This document shows, piece after piece, positions 1 through 12,369 of a stretch of 64,000 nucleotides of DNA. The stretch covers positions 1-64,000 of the forward strand of contig JAMKCH010072670.1 in the NCBI GenBank assembly GCA_023653785.1, read 5' to 3'. The translations under genes were made by a program, and so were the position numbers. This stretch comes from Ophioderma brevispina. Its lineage: Eukaryota; Echinodermata; Ophiuroidea; Amphilepidida; Ophiodermatidae. A model generated the notes under the pieces. That model had not been told where the DNA came from and ran no database searches. It saw only the letters and a list, made by a program, of their open reading frames with translations. The stretch's first letter is position 1. Each line of letters begins with the position of its first letter.

Positions 1-1285
1 TGGGAAAACTCGGGCGTCGGACCGGTTAGACCCCGAGCGCAGTGGGGCCCTCTTTCATGCTCCCTTCTGTCTGAACACTCGGAATCGTCACGCTGTCACG
101 GCGCTCCTCCTTCTTTCCCATACACTCAATGCTAAACGGTTGTGTGTGTTGTATGTGTGTCGCCACGAGAGAAAACCGCAGATCGTTGTTATTACCCGAG
201 ACATCCGCCTAACAAGAACCAATGGCCGACCCTGAAGATATCGACTGAGCAATTCATTGTTAGCATCTCTTATCGTGCATGTAAAAAATTATCCGTGAAT
301 TAAATTTCTCGAGTAGCGAGAGCGTTTACTTTGATGATAAAATATCGTCACAAAAAAGGTGGATGGAGGGAGGATGGTGAGGGTTGGAAAGTAGGGCTTG
401 TGTTATTGTAATCTATATATGAATATTTAAAACAAAATGGCTACTTCTCATTTGCATATGTATTCCCTTCTAACATCAAGCAATTTTTGGCACAAGGCTC
501 ATGACTCATGTTTTATGGAGTTAGTAATACGCTGTTACAGGTGGCTTGTTCCGATTTTTTGGGGGTCTATAGTGTTCTCTACTTGATATGAAAGCGCTAC
601 ACTTGCACAGCTTCCACCCTAATTATCGTGGAACAAAGCTTGCGGTTTTGATGCCTAGACGCGATACTGCATAGGCCTAGTGCAACGCCTATCATACCGT
701 GTTATTATTGATGGTCACCACTAAAACGGGCAGGTTTTTTCGCAACTATCTGGAAAGAAATGGATTTCAAGCTGAAATTTCAGGAAGACAATGACAAAAA
801 TACGACCTTTCATCTGATATCAAAATTCATACTACTTCCGGTTAAGTTCAGGGTGGTATCAAATACGATCGGAACAGCCCCTTTAATTACGGCGGAGAAA
901 ATTACAAAATTTTACTTTTTTATTTTTTTCGTTTTTAAAATTATTTTAATCTGTATATTTAAATTAACATGTCATACAAAATAGTTCCAAATAGTGTTCT
1001 GAAATAACTCGTATCAGGTGTGGTCCCGTAAGTGGTGTCAGATAAGTGGGGTCCGTAAATTACCAACCCCAAACAGCTTCAGAAATTCCCAAATCCTGAA
1101 GAATTTTGAGCCAACTCTTAATCCGCGGTTTCATCTTGCTATTTACCTCACAATCACATGCACACTTAAGAAAGTTAGAGAAATGGGGACGGACGTGAAA
1201 CGTCCAACCTCTCACGCAATACCCAATCCGCGCAATAACGATATTCAGAGCACGTAGGACCGACAAGTCCATGATATTGCATCAG
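1..1285. other. unannotated sequence
   Basis: I recognise no gene, RNA or mobile element here. The open frames are short, AT-rich and show no motif. The stretch ends where a TG-rich minisatellite begins. Confidence 0.5.
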
Positions 1286-2060
1286 TGTTTTTTTGCGATT
1301 TTGTCCTGTTTATGCGGTGTGTATTCTTATGTTGTGTATGTACGTCTGGTGGTGTATTGCTAGTCGTTGTGTTATGTTCTGTTGTATATGTACTTCTGTT
1401 GTATGTACTTCTGTTGTGTATAATAGGGCCTACTTCGGTTGTGTAGGCTCTATACTTTGTTGTCTATGTACTTGCTGTAGTGTTACGGTGTTCTGTTGGT
1501 GTATATAGTTTCTCTGCGGTGTATGTGTTAATGGGGTGTATGTATTTCTCCTTGTGTATGTGTCTGTTGTGTACGTACTTCTGTTGTGTATTTAACGTTT
1601 TCTGTGTGTATATTTCTGTTGTATATAGTTTTTGTTTTGTATATATCCCTGTGGTGTAGGCCTGATGTATTTCTTTTGGTGTTATATATTCTGTTGTGTA
1701 TTTACTTCTGTTGTGTATATAGTTTTGTGGGGGTGTATATAATTTCGGTGGTGTTTATGTATTTCTTTTGTGTTATAGAATATAGTTCTGTGGTGTTTGT
1801 ATTTCTGTGGTGTATGTATTCTGTTGTGTATGTATATTTGTTGTGTATTTATTTCTGTTGTGTATGTACTTCTGTGGTATGCACGTCCTTGATGTGTATG
1901 TCATTTCTGTGTTGTATGTATTTTTTTTTTTTTTTAATAATTTTTGCATTTATAGTCTTTTTTATAGTTTTTTACTTTTTACTTTTTTTTGTGATGTATA
2001 TGTCGTATGTGGCTACTTCTGTGGTGAATGTAGGTCTGTGGTGTATGTAGTTCTATGGTG
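1286..2060 (+). repeat. TG-rich degenerate minisatellite
   Basis: The stretch is built of loosely repeated blocks resembling TTCTGTTGTGTATGTA and variants with GTGGTGTATG. The plus strand is almost devoid of A/C runs, so it has strong keto (G+T) skew. Long overlapping frames rich in Cys, Tyr, Val and Phe arise purely from translating the repeat and are not genes. Unit length is irregular, about 14-20 bp, consistent with an old, drifting minisatellite. Confidence 0.75.
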
Positions 2061-2065
2061 TATCT

Positions 2066-2240
2066 GTGACGTGTAACACGCATAGATCCATACACAAACA
2101 ATGCATACAACAAAAATTAGTTTTTTGCCCAAACGGGCTTAGAATACCTACAAAACATGTTAGTGTTACGTGTAAAACACAAATATATACATACAAAAAC
2201 AATACTACAAAAACAATGATTAGTTTTTTGCCCAAACGGC
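2066..2240 (+). repeat. two-copy direct repeat, about 103 bp
   Basis: The 20-mer TTAGTTTTTTGCCCAAACGG occurs at 2117-2136 and again at 2220-2239, a spacing of 103 bp. The preceding A-rich segments (ACACAAA...ATACAACAAAAA and ACAAATATATACATACAAAAAC) are also similar. It therefore looks like a short tandem duplication on the right edge of the TG-rich minisatellite. Confidence 0.6.
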
Positions 2241-2249
2241 ATTCCATAT

Positions 2250-4130
2250 GATTCTTCGTGAGCGATGTTCAAATTTAAATGGCGCCGACCCCCCTGTTGT
2301 CCTGTTCGGGTCCTTTTAATATCTACAAGGCATCCACAGGTAATTCCACTCGCTTAACTCTGGAATCAATATATTGGTGTACTCTCTAAATTAATGTTTT
2401 GCTGAATTGTGGCCTGATTTTTCCTGGTCTGAAATTAACGTTTACAATACAGTTATTTGAACCGCCCATTGTATGTAGGACACCCTTCGAGCTTGAATGC
2501 GATGTGCTGGTTACCTGTTTTAAAAGTAAGTATCTTTGTTTTGTTAATTTTTGTTAACTGCATTATTGTACTTGATTTTTTTAAAAAGTTATATCTGAAT
2601 CTGTCGCTTCTTCTTCTTCGTCTTGCGTAGGCAGCAGCTAAATGTGATGTAAACGATGAGCCAACTCAATTTTATTGTGAGGTTTAAGAAGTGTCTATGG
2701 CACCGTTGGACTAGCAAGAAAACAAGATCTTCCCATTGTTTTAGGATATGCAAAGAGTTTAGTCCCTTTAATCGGCATAACTTGTATCTATACTGGATTA
2801 CAGTAGTATAAGTGAAACCCTTTTCCATTTACACATCAGGATTAATTGGGTGAGATTTTGTGTGAAACATAATTCTTTTTGAAGATCATGATGGAGAATT
2901 AGGCCATAGATCATTAAAACAAAATGCATGGGTCTCATTTACTTCATATGCTATCCCGTATATCGTACATTGACCTATTCTTGCTAACTTGTAAATCCCA
3001 TTTGGAATGGAGGACAGGTGTGCTTACAAAATTGGTCATATCCGGCTTATTTTTTAATCTTTTTCTTTACATTTTTCAACATTTGGAAGTACCCTAGATT
3101 TTTTTATTTAAAAACAACAACAAAGCTATGATTCAGTGACTTTATCAAATGTCAAGGTCATCTGCAACCGTTGCACAATTTGTTTTGAGTCACGTAGTAT
3201 ACTGTACAGAGACCGGAATTCGAGCACTGCAACTTACCGCAACGCACGTTGCAGTGTAGTATGAACGAAACTTTAGACTTGGTACCAGCTCCCAGTAGTG
3301 GATTATAAATCCCTTCATCGTGGTTCGTGACTGTCTGCTCCCTCTTTCTGATCCAGATGGATTCACTTATCCAGCGTGCTTTTCTATCACTCTCTGTGTG
3401 TAACTTTTGTGACCCCCCAATTGATGATATGAGTAGCCCGTGCAACATGGTCTGATAGAGCAGAGTTTTTTTTTTAATTGGCTCGTTTATTTCATTTTTG
3501 CTCTACTGTATTTTTAATGGCTGCACTTGTCCGTTTTGCTTCTGTTTTCCTCAAGGCGGGTACCGAAGGTGCGTTTAGGTTCGCCAATGTACATTGAATC
3601 GCAGTTCCCCCATGCAATTTCAGTGTGCTTTAGTTTTTGGATAAACCACCATTTTAATGATGGTGTGAGGTTTTATAGCTTGAGAGATCTGCTGATTCTT
3701 TCTGACAATCAAGCCACCCAGGGGATAATAACCACCCCTTGCTCGTTTGTCAAGCTTCTGACTTGTCAAGCATCAGCTTTGAAAAAAAGTTTTTCGCTTG
3801 GTTTTGATCAAATGTGCTGTTGTTTATTGGTTGAACTAATACAAACCTGAATCCCCAAGATTAAAGGAAACGGTCATTAAAAAAGGAAATGGGATTTCGA
3901 TTTTTTTTTTAATGAAAATCATCTGACTACCATAAGGTTACAGCAAGTCATAAGGCAATTTCTGGAAAGGAGAACAATTGTGTGTGTGCCAAAAAATCAA
4001 AACCATAATAAAAAGATAACATTTTTAATTTTATTTTTAATTGACTAATTATGTTTCGCGTGGTCATTTCTGCAACCATACCGATAGACTACAGTGCAAC
4101 AGAGCATAAATGCCAAAATATTAACACCTA
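2250..4130. other. unannotated sequence
   Basis: Several frames of 80-107 codons occur on both strands, for example 3158-3448 minus and 3527-3850 plus. None shows a recognisable domain, a compositional shift or splice-like structure I would trust. I see no supported feature. Confidence 0.45.
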
Positions 4131-4302
4131 TAGACCAGTTAACAGCAATGTTTGTAAACATGTTAGGGCCTGGTATCTTGAAATAGGTCGGCCTGGCTGT
4201 TACACACTGGGCAATTGTATCTGTTAGAGTTTTAATACTATGGGCCATAACGAATGGATTCGCAGGCAACAAAAGAAGTGACGTAGGATGTTAACTGGTC
4301 TA
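4131..4302. mobile_element. small TIR element (MITE), about 172 bp
   Basis: Perfect 13-bp inverted ends: TAGACCAGTTAAC at 4131-4143 and GTTAACTGGTCTA at 4290-4302. The interior has no coding capacity. If the outer TA belongs to the target, the element would have a TA duplication as in Tc1/mariner-type elements, but this boundary is ambiguous. Size and structure fit a non-autonomous DNA transposon. Confidence 0.6.
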
Positions 4303-5831
4303 TTGTGAATAAGATCTTTTTGCACACTTATATGAATTTGGGTGGGGGCTCCTGGTACATTTACGTCAGAAAAAAACGTATTTTCCATAGGAATAACTGA
4401 ATGAAGCTCTGCACATACCAAAACTATTCTAAGACGTTAATATTAACCCACAACCGAATTTATTTTGTAACACGGTTTAGCAAGAAAGGTTATCACTCTC
4501 AGGAATTCATTATAAAACAACCAGTGCTTATGATTTTGATATCATTGGATAGATTGGGTCCTCTTCTTTCAAAATAAGTACATACCCACAATGTTACACG
4601 TTTTGGCACACTCCTTATGTCGCTTGTAACACTTTTTTTTGGGTGGGGGGTGCAGTTATTTTTAATATTTGATGCGCCCAATTGTAGTAAAATGTGCAGG
4701 TTAAAAAGTGAACAACTTAATCCGCGGCAGGAAGTTACTGGCAGGTGTAAATAACATAATTGATTACGCTAATCCGTTGATCGGACATGTTTATTGGTGA
4801 TCAAAGAAAAAAGATAGATAATCGGGAATCGAGATCTATCATCAATAGAAGCACATCTAAGTGTTACAATATGGCGAAACGTCTTGCTTGCTGATGTATT
4901 AAAACCCTTGCTTAAAAGGAAAAGCAAGTTTAATATCAAGAACTCATAGCACTCTCTTGAATGGACCTAATACAAGGAGATGATATATTGGTAATGCTTC
5001 TATGCATATCTATTGACTAATGTGCCCAATGATTATACCTTTAAAAACTCATTTGATCTTATTTTAGAACATCGAACAAAGTGCACCAGCATATCCTACT
5101 TGTTTTCCTTAGTATCAATTACTAATAACTTGGCGCCTCAGTAATACAACGCCTATTCTCTGCAATCTAAACAAATAAGAATTCAACCTGATATCCTGAG
5201 AATTACCATTGAAATTCACGCTTGGTTTGAAAAGCAAATCGTTTGAAGTACCTTATCTACTTTATGTGTAATAAGCTGTGAGCCCATCAAATCAAATAAA
5301 TCATGGATATGTAACTGCCCATACATGGTTAATTCATTGTGACTAAATCGCCGGCATGGCGCCGTTAAGAACAAAAATTATCACAAAGATGTCAAAATAT
5401 ATTGAAAATAAGTGATAAATTTTGATTACTAATGTGTGGAATTTATATTTTAAATATCAGACTGGAGCTGTATATATATGTCACCGAGAGGTATATTTTG
5501 TCAGTATTCTCTGAATAAAAGCCTTTGTGATATTATTTCATTTCATCCATGCATTTATTCAATGTAAGGCACGGATAGTGATCTCGTAGTCCGCGTACAA
5601 TGCAAAACGGGTAAGCCTGTATGAATTAATCAATGACTGCCAAATCCAAGATACAAGCTATATGTTTTTACTGAACTTATACATATAGACAGTTGTTGCT
5701 TCTGCATTATTTTCTCTGAATAACCCCTGTTGTTTTTATTTTATATCTCTCTTAGTCTTGCCAAAAACTCTTTATCAATCGGGGGGGGGGGCGGTGAGAT
5801 GGGTCCAAAAAGCCCGGTGTAACGAAACTGA
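4303..5831. other. unannotated AT-rich sequence
   Basis: No recognisable gene or repeat boundary. A run of about 12 G lies near 5780-5791, just before the dispersed repeat that follows. Confidence 0.45.
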
Positions 5832-6028
5832 GTGTCCCCCATGAGAGAGTGTCCTAGCTACCATAACAACATGTACGGAATAAACCGTGACCTTGTAGAG
5901 GAGACCATTTGGGTACAGTGCTGAAACAAATAATGCATGCAACACTCAATGGAGAACACAATAGGCATATGGGTGGTAGGACACTCAGTCACACGGACAC
6001 TGTATTATATGACACCGGCTCTTTTAGG
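5832..6028 (+). repeat. dispersed repeat, copy 1
   Basis: About 200 bp aligns in the same orientation with 49025-49215. Shared blocks include GTGTCCCCCATGAGAGAGTG, GTACGGAA followed by AAACCGT, ACCTTGTAGA, CACTCAATGGAGA, GGTGGTAGGA and CTTTTAGG. The copies differ by many small indels and substitutions. There is no coding capacity, so it is probably a fragment of an interspersed element of unknown class. Confidence 0.7.
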
Positions 6029-8499
6029 GTTAAGAGCCAACAATTGAAGAAATGGTTGGTATAGAGAAGGATTTGACATAGCAGACAGTATCGGTTTTAG
6101 ACAAGTCAATGATTCCTTTTAATCCAAATTATAATCGGACATCAAGAAATGTAAGACATCTGGTAGGGTACATAGGCGGACAAATCTAGGAATGTCAAAA
6201 ATTGATAAAGCTGATAACGATATACTGTTGACAGAAACATTACGCAAAAAGCAGAGGGTAGAAGACGAAACTGTAAACGATGTCGATGAAGAGTTTAATG
6301 AAATAGCCCGAAACAAAATGATCATCATTGATATGCAGAACGACGGCAAACAAAGCGTTCATAAATATCAAAGACCATAATTTTTACCTAAAATACATTA
6401 ATAAATCCAAATAAGAACAAACTTGTAAGGGTAAACATAATTTAATCTGTACACGTAATGAGCATTAATGAAAAATTCGACAGCCAATAGTCCACTCAAT
6501 CTATGAAATATATTAGGTACACCAGGACAAAATTGCTACAGAAGGTTTTCTTGCTGTAACTAGCAGTAAAAGGCCTCCCAAACAACATATCAAAAAGATA
6601 GAAAAAGGGAAGCCTGGCAAGACATGCTAATTTGCATTTATCTTACGTGGATGTATACGCTCATATTTCGACAAAGGTATATAGCTCATAAATGCATGTT
6701 TAGGGAGATTTTCCATTTTCTGTTAGTATCTGAACATGCTTTGCATGGCTATGCCTTCAAGGTGTGTAGCACTTGCAATTGATATATTAAAAGTGGAAAG
6801 TGATGGTCATTATTAAAGATGGCCGCAGTTTTCCAGCCAAAATAAATTTTGCATTCTAGATGATTTGTCAGACTGCAATCGGGATGGGGAGATCTTTATT
6901 TAGCAAATTATTATTCAAACACATTGGGTCAACTAATGTCGGGGCACTCCTATGCGAAGTGATGGGTATGTGTGCCTCGACAAGGTGAAAAATAGGGTTC
7001 TTTTCGGTCTCTCGTCAACCCCACCTGGATATCCACGCCTCACCGGGATCCTTTCCCAGGTCCTTTCAGATAAAATGTACCCAAAAATACGGGGTCATTC
7101 GGTACACAAGCCGAATAAAGATGGGGCCATCCAGTATGAATCTTTAAGAAGGGGGCCAATGACTTTAAAACTTGAAGTTAAAATAGGAAGTGCCTCTTTT
7201 CTAGAGTTCAAATTGCCATTTGCCATGAAATTATAAAATTGTTAAAACTGTGCACGTAGGCTGCGAAAATTTTGAATTTGGGTGTTCAAATTCTTAAAAA
7301 GTGGATAATTTTATGCAAACTTGTGATAAAAGTGGATAGCAGGAAAGAAGCAAATGGGGTCAATGAGTATGTGAACATTTTAAAAAGGGGTCATTTCCTA
7401 GGTAATAAAATAAAAATGCGGTCAAGCATTCTATACGTCACCAAAGTCAGCATCTCACAGACCTTGACTGCCAGCTCTAACAGCGGATGTGATATGTGCT
7501 GCACAAGATCTACTGCAAAGCATCATTTGAGAATGCTGGAGATAAAGTCAGCCTGCATCTAAATGCCAAAGAGACGGAATGAAATGCATGACCGTCGATG
7601 AGGAAGAGAATCATCAACCTATCTGCACACGGTACCTAACTAAAAACGGTTAAACCTCAGGTACCTCGGGTCCTAGAGTCAAGAGTTAAAGGGCCGTGAC
7701 CTGATCGCTAATAGTATCGTCCCCATACTCCACAATTTTACCAGAAGTGGTCAACATTTTGGTATTTGAAGAAAGCTACTATTTTTCTCATTTACCGTGT
7801 GAAATCTTTGGGCTAAAGGATATTTGGTTTGGAAGTTATGGCAAAAATGTACCCCATTTTTGGTCGACCGATATTAATTTTACACATAGAGATAGAGGGC
7901 TAAGAAAATCATGTTTTTAGGTCTCATGAAAACGGGTTGAAATATCAGCGCAAAACTCTACAGATGGGATTTAGGGGTGAAGACCATTCAATCAAGATTT
8001 AAACCAGGGCAACATCCTTTGCCATGTTGACTTCTTTTTAAATCTGCTGTTCAATACCCCTTTTCCTCTCAGGCTAAGGACACAGTTCGTAACGGGTTAA
8101 TCGTGGTCTGAGTTCATGGTGATTATGTTCGGAAGAGACTGGTCAATCAAGTAGTGCGGCGATATACACACTGGATATCATAAATAACTCACACTGTAAG
8201 AATCATTCCATAAAATATTTCATTCCAACTTTATGAGCAACAGTGTACTAATCGTTTACACGCATATGCATACACATAATCAGCAAACAAAATGCCTATA
8301 TATTTTTTTTTTTGTATAAAAATGCATTTACAAGTCGAAAAAAATCTCATCGGTCAGTCCATAGGATCCCGTGGTCACTTATGTGCTAAATGTTAAAAAT
8401 CCATTGCCCTATTAATTTGATAATTAGTGCGGGTTTCTAGCAATCGTCCTTTTCCACCAACAAGAGATTCAGTAAGAAAAATAATTAATTAAAACCAGT
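6029..8499. other. unannotated sequence with one small open frame
   Basis: A frame open from 6135 to 6380 encodes a charged peptide (start ATG at 6192, then about 62 residues, rich in D, E, K and N) with no motif I recognise. It may be chance or a decayed exon. The frames at 6952-7236 and 7272-7562 lack any recognisable domain. Nothing else is supported. Confidence 0.35.
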
Positions 8500-8622
8500 A
8501 AGGAGGAAGAAGTAGAAAATAACAAGAAGAGTAAGAAGAAATAGAAAAGGAAAGTGAAAAGGAAGAAGAAAAGTAGGAAGAAGAAAATGAAGAAAAGAAA
8601 GAAGAAAATGAAGAAGAATAAA
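8500..8622 (+). repeat. GA-rich polypurine tract
   Basis: About 120 bp consists almost only of A and G on the plus strand, with irregular AAGAAG, GGAAG and AAAATGAAG blocks. The minus-strand Ser/Phe-rich frame across it is a translation artefact. Such a mirror-like purine run could adopt triplex DNA, but that is inference. Confidence 0.75.
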
Positions 8623-8890
8623 TGCATGCCTTTATAGCGCCTTCTCCATATTCACACTGCAATATCAAATTACAAATACTTTTCGTTGAATTAAAGTTAA
8701 TAGCATCCATAGGAAGTAGGGCAGTTGCATATGTAAGTTAGCGCTCTCGTTCGTCGCTAATAGTCCATTGCAAATGGCGCATGAGATTGCAGTACCGAAC
8801 ATCAGCTTCTACTCAAACGTAATTGAAAAAGCGACATTGGTTAATTATTCCAAAGATAAAATAAAGTTTAACCCCGTTCAAGTGTTGTTA

Positions 8891-10209
8891 CTACACCACA
8901 GAGATAAAATTACACAGCCGGTTTTGTAAAAATGATGTTACTTATGTTGTAAAAAAGAACACCCTAATTTTAATGTAACAATATGTAAACTTGAAATGTA
9001 CAAATGTACACATTAATTATGTAAAAAGAGTGCACATAAAATATTTTTAGTATGATCAGTGGTGTAAACATTTACAAATCTTATGTAAAACTTTAAAACA
9101 CCATAATTTATGTAATAATTCTTGTCAGAATTATGTAATCTTCCACTTGTTATTTATGTAAATATTGATCAATTATGTAATTTTTACATATACATGAGGT
9201 AAATATTTGAACACAATTATGTAAAATGTTAAATGTACATTTGTAAACATGTGAACACAATTATGTAAAATGTTTACATAATATAGATGTAAATTAGGAA
9301 AATAATTCACACAAAATAGTCACACAGACACTTCAGTATATTACAAGAAATCAACAAGTTTATTCAGCTCAAAAAAAAAAACAGTATATAAGTGACTGAC
9401 AATTTGGGCACCTTCCACGGGGTGAGAGGCGAGTTATTGCAAATGACAGCTGTATGCCTGTGGTAAACACTGTTGGTATCGTATGAGCCCCAAAACTTCT
9501 ATGCAAAAATGGGGTTATAAATCGCACGACTTTATGTATACACGTACTGACCCAGTGTGTTCAACTTGACTGAGATAAAGCTTACATTTCGTCATGACCC
9601 ATCATCCTGAGAATTATAAGAAGCTCATATATTCCCTGGTCTAAAGCATGATTATATTGAACACAAACGCATCGATACAGATTTAGACAATTACTAATAT
9701 AAGTCCCCAATCCCCACGACTCCTAGCCCGAGGGTGCTCTGGCTTTTTCCGCTACGATAGCCCCTACTATCTCCTCTCGTTGTTAGGAGGTTGGTACGGA
9801 CGACGTGCAACGCTACGGAACGAACTACACGACTCCATGAGGCTACGCCACTCTCTGCAAGATCCTCCAATTTCAATTGTGCCGAGCACGATCGTGTCGT
9901 GACATGACTTCACATAATTTTATGTAAACTTCGCAAACTTTTACCGCGCATTTACATAATTGGTTTACAAACCACATATGTAAATGAGTTTGTTTACATT
10001 ATTTTATGTCTTTTTGTTTTCTTTTTACAAAACGATGTGTAAATTTTACATAAAATAAGTAAAATAATATAATGCATATCAAATATGTAGTTATAACTTT
10101 CACATAATGTTATGTACCGGTATATTTACCAGCTTTTGCATAAATATGTAATTTTCTACATAATGCCGGTTTACATATATATTTTTTACATCGTGTTTTC
10201 TGTGTGTAG
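8891..10209. mobile_element. foldback-like element with subterminal TTATGTAA arrays
   Basis: The ends are inverted relative to each other: CTACACCACAGA at 8891 and TCTGTGTGTAG ending at 10209. A further block containing AGCCGGTTTTGTAAA on the left matches the reverse complement of GCCGGTTTACAT on the right. About 8930-9300 carries many TTATGTAA motifs, while about 9911-10195 carries mainly the complement, TTACATAA. The middle, about 9300-9900, is unrelated and has no recognisable transposase. Reiterated subterminal motifs are typical of transposase-binding regions in non-autonomous DNA elements. The superfamily is not identifiable by eye and no clear TSD was seen. Confidence 0.6.
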
Positions 10210-12369
10210 AGCAGAATATTTTGAATATTTAAATGCGCTGAAATGTATTAAGATGTGGTGAATTTTTAACGTATTTAAAGTTGTATGGCATCATAAATAA
10301 AGTACTTGGAATAGATTTCCAATTGAAAGTGTCGCATCCGTAAGCAAAAAATACCTAAGCACTAGCGCTTTGTGGGTTGAAATAGGTGTCAGGGTTCTTT
10401 GTGACTTTTTGTGGTGAAATTTCACATACCTGGTGCATTGTGGGATGGACTTATATACCCTCTAATCTGAGTCGCAGTCGCAGTCAGAGCATTAGTAGTT
10501 GATCCTCTTTAAATAAGCAGACTAATCTGATTTTTTAGTATTTTTTTACGTTGTTGTGAATTAATAATTTCTTAATATCGTATAATACTCTTACGATTCA
10601 TAATTAATCATGAATCATTGTTACTCGGTCGGTCTGTGCAGTTTAGCTTTCACACCCACCATCTTATTAATAATCGCTCTCTATTTTATTGGCTATTAGA
10701 TCTCAAAATCTCACGAATGGAAGTAATTGTGCAGGCGTTAACACTAAAACCCTGTTACATCAGTGACATTTCATATGCACATTTCACAAGGTTTCCAAGG
10801 TTCATTGATAGCTGATATCATTCTTGTTTTATTAGATGTATAATTTTTTCCAACGATTTTATGTTGAATGTGAATTAAATGGGTACCAGACAAGACACCT
10901 TGAGCATTTTTGTAGAAAAACAAAAAAATCAAAATTGCCAAGAAAACTCTAAAAATTAATCTGTTATTCACTCAAAAGATGCAATTTTGTGGCCTGTCTA
11001 TCTAAACTATCCTTTGTGACCAAGTAACATATAAGTCTGTTACCAAGTAATCAATGTATTTAAATTTAAAGTCCATTACTTATAATCTTGTATTTTTAAC
11101 CACCAATTACCCTTTTACATGATATTAGATTAACTTATGTATGTGGTTGAAATTCCGCAATAATACATTATTTTATTACGAAGTCAGTTATTTAGACCTC
11201 AAATTAGCATATTTTCAAGAGTGTCTTCACCCAGCTATTGAGCTCACAGCGATCTCTTGTACAAGGAAATAACGCAGGTTGGCGTGACCTCCCGACTGAC
11301 AGTCATCATCTTCATCATCTTCTTCGTCCTCGACCTTGTCATCGCCATTATCATCACCATCATCATCATCATCTTCAAATCATCCTCTTTTCTACTTCAT
11401 TGTTTTCTTGACGACTTGGGAATTGCGCGCTATACTAATCAATATTTGAATACAAGTACGAAATCATATAGTGTTGAACTACTTGAATTCGAATTTCACT
11501 TTTGGAAATTCAGGGTGTCAAGTGTTTTTGCATTGGGCATGCTCATCAAGCACTACGTTGCAGGCATCATAAAGTGCAGCATTAGCGGCATCAAAGTTCT
11601 GCTTGGAGCTTCCAGTGGATTTAGTGTCGAGGTTCTGCTTGAAACGTCTAGTGGATTTAGTACGGTGCTTCTTTGCTGCAGACTTCATTTATTTCGGTAT
11701 TGCTGATTTTGTCATTTGAAGCAAAGGCAGTAGTCTATTTCTTTTAGGTAGCATCCCCAATGCAATTTCGTTGTTGACTGTACTGTGCTGCTCTTGTCTT
11801 CAAACTCGTTTACTAGTAACTCTGTTATATAATGCTACAGTATACTGTTCAAAAAGCTTTGTATCTCTTCCTCCAGTCAATTGTTTTCATGGAATCTCTA
11901 GAAAAAGACATTCTACTCAAGTACCATAGTAAAAACAAGAAGCATATGAATGGATACATTCACAACCATGACAGTTGATGTGTTGAGTGAAAAAAATCCA
12001 ATGTCAATCAGAGTTAGCACCATCCATACAAGTTTAAAAGTGATTGTATTTAGCCCTTGGAATGTCTGTCGAGAACTCAAGTAACAAATAAAATACAAAC
12101 TAGGAAACAATCCTCTTTGTGTTGAACAGGTTTTATTCTCTAGTCTAGATTTTCAATCATCAAGATCATGCAAACTGAATTGGAATCTGACATCCTGACT
12201 TACATTTTTGTGTTGATCAGGGTGATCATATTCACAAGTTCATTTTAACAAACACATTTCATATACTTGTGATATCACCCTCATACTTTAACAAGATTGT
12301 TTCCCATGTCGCCTCTTCTTCCAAGTAATTCCACGAATTCCTTCACACACAGAGATTCTTCCAATCAAA
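10210..12369. other. unannotated sequence with low-complexity tracts
   Basis: It contains an ATC/TTC-rich tract at about 11298-11385 and a 36-bp tandem duplication (11597-11632 and 11633-11668, beginning TTCTGCTTG and ending in GTGGATTTAGT before a short divergent tail). A 149-codon plus-strand frame (11257-11706) spans both, but its N-terminal half is Ile-rich translation of the ATC repeat, so I do not accept it as a gene. Confidence 0.45.

Noticed and set aside
1586..2076. Long Cys/Tyr/Val/Phe-rich open frames
   Set aside because: They are translations of a TG-rich minisatellite; the peptide repeats only reflect the DNA repeat.
6135..6380. Possible small host exon (62-82 codons, acidic)
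   Set aside because: No domain, no clear splice context and no repeat or conservation evidence; left as unannotated.
11257..11706. 149-codon frame with an Ile-rich stretch and two 12-residue repeats
   Set aside because: The Ile-rich part is an ATC repeat and the 12-residue repeats come from a 36-bp tandem duplication; no domain or conservation evidence.
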